Shown here: piece by piece, positions 22,907 through 33,151 of the stretch | How positions within the stretch are numbered: position 1 is the stretch's first letter | Layout of the letters: each line of letters starts with the position of its first letter | NCBI GenBank assembly: GCA_947495295.1 | Contig: CANLYJ010000007.1 | Span: forward strand, 54,989 to 118,988 | From: an uncultured Paracoccaceae bacterium | GTDB lineage: Bacteria; Pseudomonadota; Alphaproteobacteria; Rhodobacterales; Rhodobacteraceae | DNA: 64,000 nt | Direction: 5' to 3' | The notes under the pieces: generated by a model | Told to the model about the DNA's origin: nothing | The model's input: the letters and a program-made list of their open reading frames with translations, nothing else | Databases searched by the model: none | Program-made: the position numbers and the translations under genes

Positions 22907-24526
22907 TCAGCGCACCCAGATTTCAACGCGGCTATGTGTGTTGCCCGCCACTTGACCCTTATAGCAGGCAACCGGGGCCACTGGGCCAAAACCGTAGGAG
23001 GATAATTGCAGGTTATTGCTGGCGATCACGTCTGCTGCAAAAATGCTGAAGGCCGCTTCAACGCCTGATGCAACCTTTTCAGACACATCAATAGCCGTTT
23101 GATCGCCTTCACTGCTTTCTGCAAGGCCGACGAAGAAGATATTGCGACCAGCATAGGCATCATCGGCAAGCGTCTCTGCAAGCGTCTTGAACATCGCACG
23201 GTTCCATCCGCTTTCCGGTCCGCTGGTCGCCCCGCCGATCAAGGTGGGTGACAACCGTTCGGCATCAAATAGCCGCTCAAACATAGTCGCTGCGGCCGGT
23301 TTGGCGGCATCGCTCAGCTCTGCGCTCATGATGGCAGAAAGGCGTGTGTTATTCTTGGCCGGGTCCAACTGCACGGCGCTGTAGTTCAAGAACCCGTCTT
23401 CCTGCAGAACGGTCTGCACGGCATCGCTGCTGGCAAAATCCAGCAGGGCGGGTGTCAAACCGTTTGAAGGCAAAGTATTGTAGCGCGCCATAATCGGGCG
23501 GATCAACGGATACTCCCCCGAGATCATGTTGAAGACGTCAGGCGCAACCGCGCGCCCACAGCTTCCTGCCACATCCAGCAACTCATTCTCGCCAGTATTG
23601 TCCAGACTGACAACGCTGATACTGCCCGGAAACTGACCGACAGAGGCGGCGATACCGGCCTCATCCGCCATGGTCAGCACGTTGCCCGCGATCGTCTTTC
23701 CGGCTGGTTCCATCACCGTGGCAATGAACTCTGCCCGTAAATCTGTGTTTTCCGGCAGTTGCAGCGGCAGGATACGCTTGTCAGCACCACCAAGGGCAGA
23801 CCAATTGCTGATCTCGCCTGCGTAAATCGCCGCGATGTCCTCTAGCGACACAGACGTGACGCCGGAATCGGGCGCGGCGATGACGGCAAATGCCGTCAAA
23901 CCGACCATCTGGTGGGTCAAGGGCCCGGTCAGCGCCCAGCCAGTCACATCAGGAAAATCGGCCTCTGCACTGCCGGTGAGAGATGTGATTGCGATATTGA
24001 TATCGCCTGCCGTTCCCACGCCAACCGGGCGAAGCGTTGCTTCTTCGCCTGTCGCGCCCCGCGACAACACGACAAGCCCCTGATCAGTTTCGCGAACATC
24101 AACGTCGGTTCCCTGCTCTGACAGATAGGTTCCCGCCACGACACCGAACAGATCTTCAAAGTTCCTACGCCCGAAGCTCACTGACAAATCGGCCGAAACG
24201 TTGGAAGAGCCAGAAGATGTCGCCGTAGCCACTTGGGTGTCTTCCTTACTTGCACCCGTCACAACTTCAACAAAGGCGGCTGCATCCAGACCAAAATCAT
24301 TATTGGCCAGAACATCCTGGCAACCGGTCCCGTAACATCCAACCTCTGACGCAGGCACGCTGACCACGCCAACAGAGGTACTTACGGATAGCATTGTGCC
24401 ATCATAGTTGACGATTTCCCCGGCAACGCTGATGAACCCATCCAGTGACCGCAGCTCAACCTCTTGAGCGAACAGGGCAGCAGGCGCGGCTGCACAAAGT
24501 AATGTGACGATGGTTCTTTTCAGCAT
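22907..24526 (-). CDS. PstS-like substrate-binding protein with OmpA-like C terminus
   Basis: 539 residues from MLKRTIVTLL with signal peptide ending LFAQE. The track ORF begins 38 codons upstream without support. The central part (about 190-430) has phosphate-binding-protein features (IAAIYAGEISNWSALGG, QEDGFLNYS). The C-terminal 120 residues (IFFVGLAESSEGD, SRVEIWVR) look like an OmpA peptidoglycan-associating domain. Such fusions may hold the binding protein at the cell wall. No ABC permease genes are adjacent. The ligand is inferred, not shown. The 288 bases upstream (24527-24814) show no further feature. Confidence 0.8.
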   Translation of the reverse strand: MLKRTIVTLLCAAAPAALFAQEVELRSLDGFISVAGEIVNYDGTMLSVSTSVGVVSVPASEVGCYGTGCQDVLANNDFGLDAAAFVEVVTGASKEDTQVATATSSGSSNVSADLSVSFGRRNFEDLFGVVAGTYLSEQGTDVDVRETDQGLVVLSRGATGEEATLRPVGVGTAGDINIAITSLTGSAEADFPDVTGWALTGPLTHQMVGLTAFAVIAAPDSGVTSVSLEDIAAIYAGEISNWSALGGADKRILPLQLPENTDLRAEFIATVMEPAGKTIAGNVLTMADEAGIAASVGQFPGSISVVSLDNTGENELLDVAGSCGRAVAPDVFNMISGEYPLIRPIMARYNTLPSNGLTPALLDFASSDAVQTVLQEDGFLNYSAVQLDPAKNNTRLSAIMSAELSDAAKPAAATMFERLFDAERLSPTLIGGATSGPESGWNRAMFKTLAETLADDAYAGRNIFFVGLAESSEGDQTAIDVSEKVASGVEAAFSIFAADVIASNNLQLSSYGFGPVAPVACYKGQVAGNTHSRVEIWVR

Positions 24527-24814
24527 TTGCTTTCGTAGCTCCGACGATAATGTACCTGCACGCTCGCGCGCACTGCGTGTGACACTCACCAACCAAACAA
24601 AGCAACAAACCAACACGACTATTTGCAGATTGGTTAACACTTAACCCTATTGTTGTCACCGGTCAGTCGGTGGTCCGTTTTTTGTTTGTTTTCTTGTTGC
24701 TAACCCACATCGCGCATTGGCCTTACACAACAATGGGTCAGGCGTTGCGCGTTATCTTACGTAAATCAGCAGTTTCCCCAAGGGCATTTTTCAAAGTCGG
24801 ATGCCCGTCAGCCG

Positions 24815-25480
24815 TCAACCTGGCGCCTTTGCATAGCGCAGATGCCCTGACTTGATCCAAAGCCTGGCCCCGTCAGTGCCGGCCTTAGCCACCAGCGCCG
24901 TACCGTCAGGCAAACGTAGCCAGGTGTGTTTGTCCAGCGTTTCACCCTGTTCAGTCACGCTGCCATCAAGCACCAGCATTTCGATCCCGCCGGGTTCATT
25001 CATCGAAAGCGATGCGCCCGCATCAAGTGCGTGATATGTCACCACCTCTTGGGCATCGCGGTGCAGTTCAGCACTGGCCAGCCCATTCTCTACCGCACCC
25101 AGTTCGTCTGCCATGGTTTTACGAAACTGGTTGCGATCATCCATGTCGAATTGCCAGAGTTTGACAAAGATGGTGCAACCCGGTTCTGATCCCGGCGTAT
25201 GCGCCGTCGTTGGTGGATTGCGTACATAGGTTCCCATGGGGTAGTCGCCGTGTTCGTCCTGAAAAACCCCGTCCAACACGATGAATTCCTCACCACCGGT
25301 ATGGGTATGCGCCGAAAAATGGCTGCCAGGGGCGTAGCGCACAATTGTGGTGGCGCGGGCCACTTCATCGCCAATCCGGTCAAGCATCCGCCGGTCCACG
25401 CCCGGCATGGGCGACGCCTGCCAAGGGCGTTGCTCTGAGTGGACGACCACACGGGTCGTGAAATCGGCGTTCAGTTCCAT
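24815..25480 (-). CDS. Cupin protein (ChrR-like double cupin)
   Basis: About 221 residues from [13 protein letters not shown], preceded by AAAAGGACACC. The first cupin carries the metal-type motif [18 protein letters not shown] and the [10 protein letters not shown] strand seen in ChrR-type anti-sigma C-terminal domains; a second, weaker cupin follows ([14 protein letters not shown]). It lacks the N-terminal zinc anti-sigma domain of ChrR, so it is probably a stand-alone sensor or enzyme for a small oxidised molecule. Function not established. Confidence 0.75.
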   Translation of the reverse strand: MELNADFTTRVVVHSEQRPWQASPMPGVDRRMLDRIGDEVARATTIVRYAPGSHFSAHTHTGGEEFIVLDGVFQDEHGDYPMGTYVRNPPTTAHTPGSEPGCTIFVKLWQFDMDDRNQFRKTMADELGAVENGLASAELHRDAQEVVTYHALDAGASLSMNEPGGIEMLVLDGSVTEQGETLDKHTWLRLPDGTALVAKAGTDGARLWIKSGHLRYAKAPG

Positions 25481-25635
25481 TTCGGTGTCCTTTTCCATGG
25501 CTGGGCATACCATGCCTGACACAAGGTCATGCCCGCCTGCCACCCCTTTTGCCCGTCACGACACATCTATTTGAAACATTGCAATATTGTTTTGGTCTAT
25601 GGCTGGACGACACATATCGGCCAAGGGAACACTTC

Positions 25636-26103
25636 ATGCGTGGCATCATTATCGGCATCCTTCTTTTTCTGGGCACGCAGGTCGCTGCCCAATCGGTCAC
25701 AGATCGCGATGGCTGGGTTGTTATGCAAACTGACAAGGGTTTTGATACCTTGTTGGATGACCTCAAAACGGCCGTGCGCAACAACAAGTTTGGCGTTGTT
25801 ACGCAGGCGGGCCCAACCGGTGCCGCCCGCAATCGCGGCATCACCATCCCCAATAACCGGGTCGTGGGCGTTTTTAACAATGTCTACGCCGTCCGCATTC
25901 TGGAAGCATCCGTACCCGCCATGATCGAAGCCCCAATCCGATTTTATCTGACCGAGGATGAAAGCGGCGCAGCGACACTTTCCTATAAAACGCCCAGCCA
26001 TGTGTTTGCGCCCTATGCACTGGACGCCAGCGCTGACCTGATGGTAGCTGCCGGTGAGCTTGACGCGGTCTTTTTGACGATCGCCACTGCCGCAGCCCGC
26101 TAA
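25636..26103 (+). CDS. Secreted DUF302-domain protein
   Basis: 155 residues from MRGIIIGILLFLG (the track begins 29 codons earlier without support), with signal peptide ending VAAQS. The DUF302 fold is visible in FDTLLDDLKTAVRNNKFGVV and the late PYALDASADLMV segment. Function unknown; many members are periplasmic. It precedes the ThDP enzyme by 16 bases, so possibly co-transcribed. Confidence 0.78.
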   Translation: MRGIIIGILLFLGTQVAAQSVTDRDGWVVMQTDKGFDTLLDDLKTAVRNNKFGVVTQAGPTGAARNRGITIPNNRVVGVFNNVYAVRILEASVPAMIEAPIRFYLTEDESGAATLSYKTPSHVFAPYALDASADLMVAAGELDAVFLTIATAAAR

Positions 26104-26119
26104 AGATAAGGACAAACCC

Positions 26120-27733
26120 ATGCAAGATACGATCCGCGCCGCCGACGTTCTGGCGCGCCGCCTTTATGCAGCAGGTTGCCGTTATGCTTTTGGGATGCCG
26201 GGCGGTGAGGTCCTGACCCTGATCGACGCGCTGGAACAGGCGGGCATTCAGTTCATCCTGACGAAACATGAAAATGCGGCAGGTTTCATGGCAGAAGGCG
26301 TGCATCATGTGGATGGTGCCCCTGCCATTATGGTCGCGACCGTCGGACCGGGTGCCATGAACGGCGTCAACGTGGTCGCCAATGCCGAACAGGACCGGGT
26401 ACCGCTGATCGTACTGACGGGCTGCGTTGATGCGGCAGAGGCGCAGACCTACACCCATCAGGTTCTGGATCATCGCAAGGTGTTTGATCCTATCACCAAG
26501 GCGACCTTTACCCTTGATCCCGCTGCTGCAGGCGTGATCGCAGACAAGGCGGTGGGCATCGCCACCGAAGCTCGCGCCGGGCCGGTGCATATTGATGTCC
26601 CGATTGCCGTCGCTGACGCAGCCGCGCATCCCTTGCAGGTTGGCCGCGCAAATGCCGCAACCGTGGTGCCGCATGGTGCGGATCTGGACCTTGCCCGCGA
26701 TTGGTTGGCCGGGGCCAAGCGCCCCGTGATCGTTGCTGGGCTGGATGTGCTGAAGGATGGCTCTGCTGATACGCTGGCGGCATTTGCGGCAGATTTTCAG
26801 GTGCCGGTGATCACGACTTATAAGGCAAAAGGTGTATTGCCAGAGGATCACCCGCTGTCCTTGGGCGGTGCCGGCCTGTCTCCGTTAGCTGACAAACATC
26901 TCCTGCCTTTTCTGGACGCCGCCGACCTGATCCTGCTTGTTGGCTATGACCCAATCGAGATGCGAACAGGCTGGCGCGATGTATGGAATCCGCAGACCAA
27001 ACGGGTCATCGATATCCACGCGGCCCCCAACCATCACTACATGCATCAGGCGAGCCTTAGCTTTGTCGCTGATACCGGCGCGACACTACGGGCCATCTCG
27101 ACCGGGTTGGAACCTAATGCCACGTGGGTGGATAGGGAAATACCAACCTTGAAAACGGCGCTGGCCAATGCCTTTCCCAAGGATGAGCCATGGGGGCCAG
27201 CGGCGGTGATCGATACGTGCCGCACGGTCCTGCCCGATGATACGATCGCCACGGTCGATAGCGGCGCGCATCGCATCCTTTTGTCGCAGATGTGGACTTG
27301 CACCAGCCCGCGGACACTGCTGCAATCATCTGGGCTTTGCACCATGGGCTGCGCCGTGCCACTTGCCATGGGCGCGAAAATCGCCGCCCCGGACCGACCA
27401 GTGGTCAGTTTTTCCGGCGATGCAGGTCTGCTGATGGTGGCGGGTGAACTTTCGACGGCGGCAGAACTGGGACAGAACACAATTTTTGTGGTCTTTGTCG
27501 ATGCCTCGCTGGCGTTGATCGAGCTGAAACAAAGACAACGCCAGATGGTCAACAAGGGTGTGGATTTTGGGCTGCATGACTTTGCCGCTATCGCGCGGGC
27601 CTTTGGCGGGAATGGCGTGACAGTGCGCGACCGTGATGGGCTGACGACAGCCTTGACCGATGCACTGGCTGCAGACAAGTTCACCCTGATCGCGGCAGAA
27701 ATTGACAGGCAAGCCTATGACGGACGCATCTAA
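26120..27733 (+). CDS. ThDP-dependent enzyme, acetolactate synthase-like
   Basis: 537 residues with the three ThDP domains. The N-terminal pyrimidine domain has the activating Glu (LTKHENAAGFMAEG) and GPGAMNGVNVVANAEQD. A central domain follows (IVAGLDVLKDGS). The PP domain has GDAGLLMVAGELSTA, then FVDASLALIELKQ, where the usual Asn metal ligand is Asp. It is like catabolic or uncharacterised ALS-family enzymes rather than biosynthetic IlvB, since no small subunit is adjacent. It overlaps the next gene, a family III CoA-transferase, by 17 bases, which hints at a decarboxylase/CoA-transferase pathway. Confidence 0.82.
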   Translation: MQDTIRAADVLARRLYAAGCRYAFGMPGGEVLTLIDALEQAGIQFILTKHENAAGFMAEGVHHVDGAPAIMVATVGPGAMNGVNVVANAEQDRVPLIVLTGCVDAAEAQTYTHQVLDHRKVFDPITKATFTLDPAAAGVIADKAVGIATEARAGPVHIDVPIAVADAAAHPLQVGRANAATVVPHGADLDLARDWLAGAKRPVIVAGLDVLKDGSADTLAAFAADFQVPVITTYKAKGVLPEDHPLSLGGAGLSPLADKHLLPFLDAADLILLVGYDPIEMRTGWRDVWNPQTKRVIDIHAAPNHHYMHQASLSFVADTGATLRAISTGLEPNATWVDREIPTLKTALANAFPKDEPWGPAAVIDTCRTVLPDDTIATVDSGAHRILLSQMWTCTSPRTLLQSSGLCTMGCAVPLAMGAKIAAPDRPVVSFSGDAGLLMVAGELSTAAELGQNTIFVVFVDASLALIELKQRQRQMVNKGVDFGLHDFAAIARAFGGNGVTVRDRDGLTTALTDALAADKFTLIAAEIDRQAYDGRI

Positions 27734-28916
27734 TACCGGCCCTTTAAAAGGTATCCGGGTGCTGGACCTGAGCCGTATTCTGGCCGGGCCAACCTGTACC
27801 CAATTGCTGGGTGATCTGGGCGCTGAGGTGATCAAGATCGAAAACCCCAAGGGCGGCGATGACACACGCAGCTGGGGACCGCCATTTGTAACCGGCGCAG
27901 ACGGGGCACCGACCGACAGATCGTCCTATTTCCTATGTGCCAATCGTAACAAGTATTCGGTTGCCGTCGACATCTCGACCAGCGAAGGGCAAGACACGAT
28001 CCGCGCCATTGCCGCACAATCCGACATCGTGATCGAGAACTTCAAACCCGGTGGCCTGCAGAAATACGGGCTGGATGCCGCAACACTTTGCGCGGGCGAC
28101 CCGGCGCTGATCTATTGCTCAATCTCTGGCTACGGGCAGACCGGGCCAAATGCGCATAAGCCCGGCTATGACCTGATGGCGCAAGGCTATGGCGGGATCA
28201 TGTCACTGACCGGTGCGGCAGATGGCGAGCCAATGAAAGTCGGCGTCGGGATCGCTGATGTGATGTGCGGTATGTATGCCAGCGTTGGTATTCTGGCTGC
28301 GTTGCGGCATCGCGATCAGACGGGTGAGGGGCAACATATTGATCTGTCATTGGTCGACAGCCAGGTGGCATGGCTGATCAATGAGGGCACAGGCTATTTG
28401 ACCACTGGCGAACGCCCGATCAGACGCGGCAATGGCCATCCCAATATTGCGCCATATCAGGTTTTTGCCACATCCGATGGTCACGTGATCATCGCGGTGG
28501 GTAATGACGGGCAGTTCGGGCGGTTCTGCGGGTTTCTTGGGCTGGATGACCTGCCCGGCGACCCACGCTTTGTCACCAATTCCGCCCGGCTGAATAACCG
28601 GGGCGCGTTGGTTGCAGTACTTGAACCAGCGCTTGCGGTTCGGACAACCCCAGACGTCATTGAAGGGTTGGAAGCATGCGGTGTGCCCGTGGGACCGGTA
28701 CAGACACTGGATCAGGTCTTTGCCTCTGATCAGGTGGCCGCAAGGGACATGGCGATCACCATGGATTGCCCCGATGCTGCAACCAAAGATGTGCGTTTAA
28801 TCGGCAATCCGTTGAAATTTTCAGCAACACCGGTGTCATATCGCAAGGCGCCGCCAAAGCTTGGGCAGGATACAGCCGATATTCTACAGTGGCTGAATTC
28901 AGAGCTTGAACGCTAA
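27717..28916 (+). CDS. Family III CoA-transferase (CaiB/BaiF)
   Basis: About 399 residues from MTDASNTGPLKGIRVLDLSR, with the start inside the upstream ThDP gene (coupled). Family III marks: LAGPTCTQLLGDLGAEVIKIE, the catalytic Asp in HKPGYDLMAQG, GGIMSLTG, and the RGNGHPNIAPYQVF block. It transfers CoA between carboxylates; the substrate is not evident. The track TTG start (27702) is less likely. Confidence 0.9.
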   Translation: MTDASNTGPLKGIRVLDLSRILAGPTCTQLLGDLGAEVIKIENPKGGDDTRSWGPPFVTGADGAPTDRSSYFLCANRNKYSVAVDISTSEGQDTIRAIAAQSDIVIENFKPGGLQKYGLDAATLCAGDPALIYCSISGYGQTGPNAHKPGYDLMAQGYGGIMSLTGAADGEPMKVGVGIADVMCGMYASVGILAALRHRDQTGEGQHIDLSLVDSQVAWLINEGTGYLTTGERPIRRGNGHPNIAPYQVFATSDGHVIIAVGNDGQFGRFCGFLGLDDLPGDPRFVTNSARLNNRGALVAVLEPALAVRTTPDVIEGLEACGVPVGPVQTLDQVFASDQVAARDMAITMDCPDAATKDVRLIGNPLKFSATPVSYRKAPPKLGQDTADILQWLNSELER

Positions 28917-29043
28917 ATAACTGAAATCCATGTACTAAACTGCATTGAAACACTTATGACAGGTTCGTCATTCACGGGTCTGTGTGATGTGCAATCTACG
29001 CGGGGCTGCTACCCCATAGGACAGACCAAGGAGCGTTCAGCAC

Positions 29044-30414
29044 ATGATGCAAGATATTTTCGGCCAAGATACAACACTGGCGACCCCGGCAGCGTTGGAA
29101 CAGTGGAACAAAACACAGCTTGCATTTCTGGCGCATGGGGCGGCGACGCCGACACATCTGGGTGCGGCATTGGAGGCCGAGCCGCAATTTGCACTCGGAC
29201 ATATCACAAAGGCGATGTTCTATATTCTTTTGGGACGTCGCGAATTGCTGGCCACAGCAGAGGCTGCCTATCACGCCGCTGAGGCCGCCAATCGCACCCA
29301 GCCGATCAGCAAGCGCGAGTTGCATTTTCTTGAGGCGCTGCGCGACTGGATGAAAGGCCATCCCAAAATGGCGCTGCGCCATTTTGAGGCGGCATTGGCC
29401 CAGAACCCAACCGATACGCTTGCCATGAAGCTGGACCATGCGTTGCGTTTTGTGCTGGGCGACCATCATGGCATGCGCCGCATGGTCGAAGATGTGATGC
29501 CCGCCTATGATAATAAACACCCCGGATACGGTTATCTGCTGGGATGTCATGCGTTTACGTTGGAGGAAACCGGCGAATACAAACGTGCCCAGATTGCCGG
29601 GCGCGAGGCGCTTTTGCTGGCCCCCGATGACGCATGGGGCCTGCATGCTGTGGCCCATGTCCATGATATGACCGCCGATGCAGCGGGCGGGATCAAATGG
29701 CTGACCGGCCGCGAGGAGGCCTGGGCTCATTGCAACAATTTCCGCTACCACGTCTGGTGGCACAAGGCCCTGATGCATCTTGATCTGGGCGAACGTGAGG
29801 TCGTGCTGGACCTATATGACCAGCAGATCCGGCAGGATAAGACCGATGACTACCGCGATATCTCAAACGCGACTTCACTGCTGTCGCGGCTGGAACTGGA
29901 CGGTGTTGATGTTGGTGACCGCTGGGACGAATTGGCTGACCTTTCTGCCACCCGGACAGAGGATGGCTGCCTGATCTTTGCCGATCTGCATTACCTGCTG
30001 GCCCTTGTTGGCGGGCGGCGTGACGATGCAGTGGCGCAGATGATGGGTCGTTTGCACCGCGATGCCAAGGAAGGTCGCACCGACATGCAAAAGGCGATGG
30101 CATCGCCCGGATTGGCCACAGCTGCCGGGTTGGAAGCCTTTGGCGAAGCGAATTTTGAGGTGGCCTTCATAAATCTGGCCAAGGCCAACCAGCATCTGCA
30201 GCTGGCCGGGGGTAGCCACGCCCAGCGTGATGTTTTTGAACGTCTCACTATCGATAGCGGCATTCGGGCCGGAATGCTTGACGAAGCAGAGGCGATTCTT
30301 GCCAAGCGAACAGCCCAGCGCAACGGACGTATTGACGGCTACGCTGCGGCGCGGCAAAAGCTGATTGCAGATGGCCGTGGTGCGGCTGGCAACGCGGCCC
30401 ATGTTGTTGCTTAG
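29044..30414 (+). CDS. TTC38-like tetratricopeptide repeat protein
   Basis: 456-residue soluble helical repeat protein. Segments such as REALLLAPDDAWGLHAVAHV, HVHDMTADAAGGIKWL and NFRYHVWWHKALMHLDLGE are characteristic of the TTC38 group found in bacteria and eukaryotes. No signal peptide or catalytic motif seen; function unknown. AAGGAGCGTTCAGCAC precedes the start. It stands just upstream of opgC but with its own leader. Confidence 0.85.
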   Translation: MMQDIFGQDTTLATPAALEQWNKTQLAFLAHGAATPTHLGAALEAEPQFALGHITKAMFYILLGRRELLATAEAAYHAAEAANRTQPISKRELHFLEALRDWMKGHPKMALRHFEAALAQNPTDTLAMKLDHALRFVLGDHHGMRRMVEDVMPAYDNKHPGYGYLLGCHAFTLEETGEYKRAQIAGREALLLAPDDAWGLHAVAHVHDMTADAAGGIKWLTGREEAWAHCNNFRYHVWWHKALMHLDLGEREVVLDLYDQQIRQDKTDDYRDISNATSLLSRLELDGVDVGDRWDELADLSATRTEDGCLIFADLHYLLALVGGRRDDAVAQMMGRLHRDAKEGRTDMQKAMASPGLATAAGLEAFGEANFEVAFINLAKANQHLQLAGGSHAQRDVFERLTIDSGIRAGMLDEAEAILAKRTAQRNGRIDGYAAARQKLIADGRGAAGNAAHVVA

Positions 30415-30437
30415 CTTCACGGGCGCCCGATAGTTAG

Positions 30438-31658
30438 ATGAATATGACGTCCACGATGACAACTTCCGGTGCCATGGCAGCGCCGAAGACGATCCGTGAT
30501 CCACGGCTCGACTTTTATCGTGGTATGGCGATGTTTATCATCCTGATGGCCCACACCTCCGGCAATTGGTGGAACCAATGGATCCCAGCCCGGTTCGGCC
30601 TGTCTGATGCCGCAGAGATCTTTGTTTTCTGTTCCGGTATGGCCTCTGCTGTGGCTTTTGGCCGAACCTATGAACGGCGCGGTTGGGCGCTTGGCACAGC
30701 GCGCATCGGGTTTCGGGTCTGGCAGATTTACTGGGCGCATATTGCAACCTTCCTGCTGACCGTTGCCCTTCTGGCGGCCTTTGACACTTATGGCGATTTT
30801 GAAAAAAGTTATATCGGGGGCCTTAATCTGGGTCGCTTCGTCAATGATACGGCACCGCAGATTGTAGGTCTGTTCACCCTGACCTACGTTCCGAACTTCT
30901 TCGATATTCTGCCGATGTATATGGTGATCGTGATGATGGTGCCGATCGTGATGGCCCTGTCGCAGGTCAACCTGTGGCTGGTCGCCGCATTCATTGGCAT
31001 CACCTGGTTTCTGGGCCAAGGCGGTCTGCTGGATTGGCTTGGTATTGGTTGGTTGCAAATCAGCCTACCTGCGGAGCCATGGTCAGAGCGCGAATGGTTC
31101 TTCAACCCTTTCACCTGGCAGCTTGTGTTTTTCACTGGCTTTGCGCTGATGATCGGTTGGCTACCCGCCCCCCCAATCAATCGCTATATGATCGCGCTGG
31201 TGGGTGCCGCCCTGATTGGTGGGTTTCTTGTATCCATCGTGGCCGCCCGCGAATTGGGCTGGGGTTGGGTGAACCCGTGGAAGGCCGAAAACAGAATGTG
31301 GATTTCCAAGACCGATACCGGCATCCTGCGCTACCTCCACTTTCTTGCGGTCGCATATCTGGGCTGGGCGATTGCCGGGCAGCATGGGCGCAATATCGTG
31401 GCCACGGGTACATCCATCCTCGCCAACATTTGGCGCGGCATTGTTCGCCTGATCACGAAGGTTGGTCAGCAATCGCTGGCTGTGTTCCTGACAACGGTTG
31501 TCCTGTCCCGCATCCTTGGCTTTGCAATTGATCAATTCGGCAATGGCGCACTGCCGATTGCAGTAATCAATATCGCCGGTTTCGCGATCATCCTTGGCGT
31601 TGCCTATGGCGTTGCCTGGATCAAGGGCCAACCGTGGAGAGGGGTGGCCAAACCATGA
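30438..31658 (+). CDS. opgC: OpgC, membrane acyltransferase for periplasmic glucans
   Basis: 406 residues with about ten transmembrane helices. The acyltransferase-3/OpgC signature LDFYRGMAMFIILMAHTSGNW starts the protein, followed by FVFCSGMASAVAFGR. OpgC succinylates osmoregulated periplasmic glucans in Rhodobacter. It overlaps opgG by ATGA, so opgC-opgG-opgH form one operon. Confidence 0.9.
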   Translation: MNMTSTMTTSGAMAAPKTIRDPRLDFYRGMAMFIILMAHTSGNWWNQWIPARFGLSDAAEIFVFCSGMASAVAFGRTYERRGWALGTARIGFRVWQIYWAHIATFLLTVALLAAFDTYGDFEKSYIGGLNLGRFVNDTAPQIVGLFTLTYVPNFFDILPMYMVIVMMVPIVMALSQVNLWLVAAFIGITWFLGQGGLLDWLGIGWLQISLPAEPWSEREWFFNPFTWQLVFFTGFALMIGWLPAPPINRYMIALVGAALIGGFLVSIVAARELGWGWVNPWKAENRMWISKTDTGILRYLHFLAVAYLGWAIAGQHGRNIVATGTSILANIWRGIVRLITKVGQQSLAVFLTTVVLSRILGFAIDQFGNGALPIAVINIAGFAIILGVAYGVAWIKGQPWRGVAKP

Positions 31659-33151
31659 TGGATCGCCGCACATTCATGGCCCTGATCGCCGCCGCAGCCG
31701 CAAGCCCTGCCGCCGCGCAGGCGACACAACCGTTTTCGCGCGATTGGTTGATAAATCTGGCGTTGCAGAAATCCAAGGCCGACTACACCGCCCGCCCGCT
31801 GATCCCAGAAGCGTGGCGCAAGATCAGTTATGATGATTTCCAGCATATCTGGTTCAATGAGAAAAAGGCCGTCTGGAATGATACCGACCGGCCACTGAAA
31901 CTGGACCTGTTTACAGCAGGTCTATACGTCGAACGCCCTACCACGATCCATCTGGTTGAGGACGGTCAGGCGCGCACGCTGGCATATGACATTTCGCTCT
32001 TCGACCGGACGGGCGACTTCCCTGACCTGCCTGTTGACGACACCATGGGGTATGCGGGGCTGCGCATGCGGGCCGAACTGAACGCGCCCGGCATTTTTGA
32101 AGAATTTACCGTCTTTCAAGGGGCCAGCTATTTCCGGGCCATCGGTAATGGGCAGACCTATGGGTTGTCGGCACGTGGACTGGCCCTGCGGACCGGCGAT
32201 CCCGATGGCGAAGAGTTCCCCGATTTCACAGATTTCTGGGTCGAGGCTCCGGCCCCCGGTGCAGACAGTTTTGTCGTACACGCCTTGCTAGACAGCCCGT
32301 CCGTCACCGGGGCCTATCAGTTCACCATCAGCCATGGCGAAACAACCGACATAGCCGTGACCGCAACGCTGTTTCCTCGGGTGGATCTGACCCATGTGGG
32401 GCTTGGTGCGTTGACATCCATGTTCCTATTCGACGAAACAAACCGCCACCGGTTTGATGATTTCCGCCCCGCCGTGCATGACAGTGAAGGGTTGCTGATC
32501 CTCAACGGCAATGGCGAACGTATCTGGCGACCGCTTGCCAACCCCAAAAAGGTTGAGATCAGCGCCTTTGTCGATGATGGCCCACAAGGGTTCGGCCTGA
32601 TGCAACGCGACCGCGACCCCGAAAGCTTTGCCGATCTGGAGGCGCATTACGAAGCACGGCCATCGCTATGGATTACGCCGGATAGCGACTGGGGAAAGGG
32701 CGTTGTCGAACTGATCGAAATCCCCGCGGACAAGGAAATCTACGACAATATCGTCGCGTTCTGGCGTCCGCGCGAGGTAATGAAAAGCGGCGCGCGGCAG
32801 GATTTCAGCTATCACATGGCATGGGGGAATGATCCAACCGGTCTGCCTGACCTTGCCCCGGTGATTAACACGCGCATCGGCAAGGGTTTTGATCAGATCA
32901 AGACCGTGATCGCCATCGACTTTGCCACACATCCCGCGCTGGAAGGGTCGTTGGATGACCTGACAATTGTCCTGCGCGGATCACATGGTGAGGTGTCGCC
33001 AGCCATCGTTCAACGTAACCCCGGCACAGGCGGCGTGCGGATGAGCTTCAGCATTCTGCCGGGTGATGCACAAATGGTGGAACTGCGCGCGCAACTGCGT
33101 CGTGATGGAACCCCCCTGACCGAAGTTTGGCTTTATCGATGGACGGCATGA
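31655..33151 (+). CDS. opgG: OpgG, periplasmic glucan biosynthesis protein
   Basis: 498 residues from MMDRRTFMALIAAA, a Tat-like signal (DRRTFM) followed by AAAQA. The MdoG domain is evident in LQKSKADYTARPL, GYAGLRMRAELN and FQGASYFRAIGNGQTYGLSARGLAL. Required for the backbone structure of periplasmic glucans. The start overlaps the opgC stop (ATGA); the track start at 31634 is seven codons too long. Confidence 0.94.
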   Translation: MMDRRTFMALIAAAAASPAAAQATQPFSRDWLINLALQKSKADYTARPLIPEAWRKISYDDFQHIWFNEKKAVWNDTDRPLKLDLFTAGLYVERPTTIHLVEDGQARTLAYDISLFDRTGDFPDLPVDDTMGYAGLRMRAELNAPGIFEEFTVFQGASYFRAIGNGQTYGLSARGLALRTGDPDGEEFPDFTDFWVEAPAPGADSFVVHALLDSPSVTGAYQFTISHGETTDIAVTATLFPRVDLTHVGLGALTSMFLFDETNRHRFDDFRPAVHDSEGLLILNGNGERIWRPLANPKKVEISAFVDDGPQGFGLMQRDRDPESFADLEAHYEARPSLWITPDSDWGKGVVELIEIPADKEIYDNIVAFWRPREVMKSGARQDFSYHMAWGNDPTGLPDLAPVINTRIGKGFDQIKTVIAIDFATHPALEGSLDDLTIVLRGSHGEVSPAIVQRNPGTGGVRMSFSILPGDAQMVELRAQLRRDGTPLTEVWLYRWTA

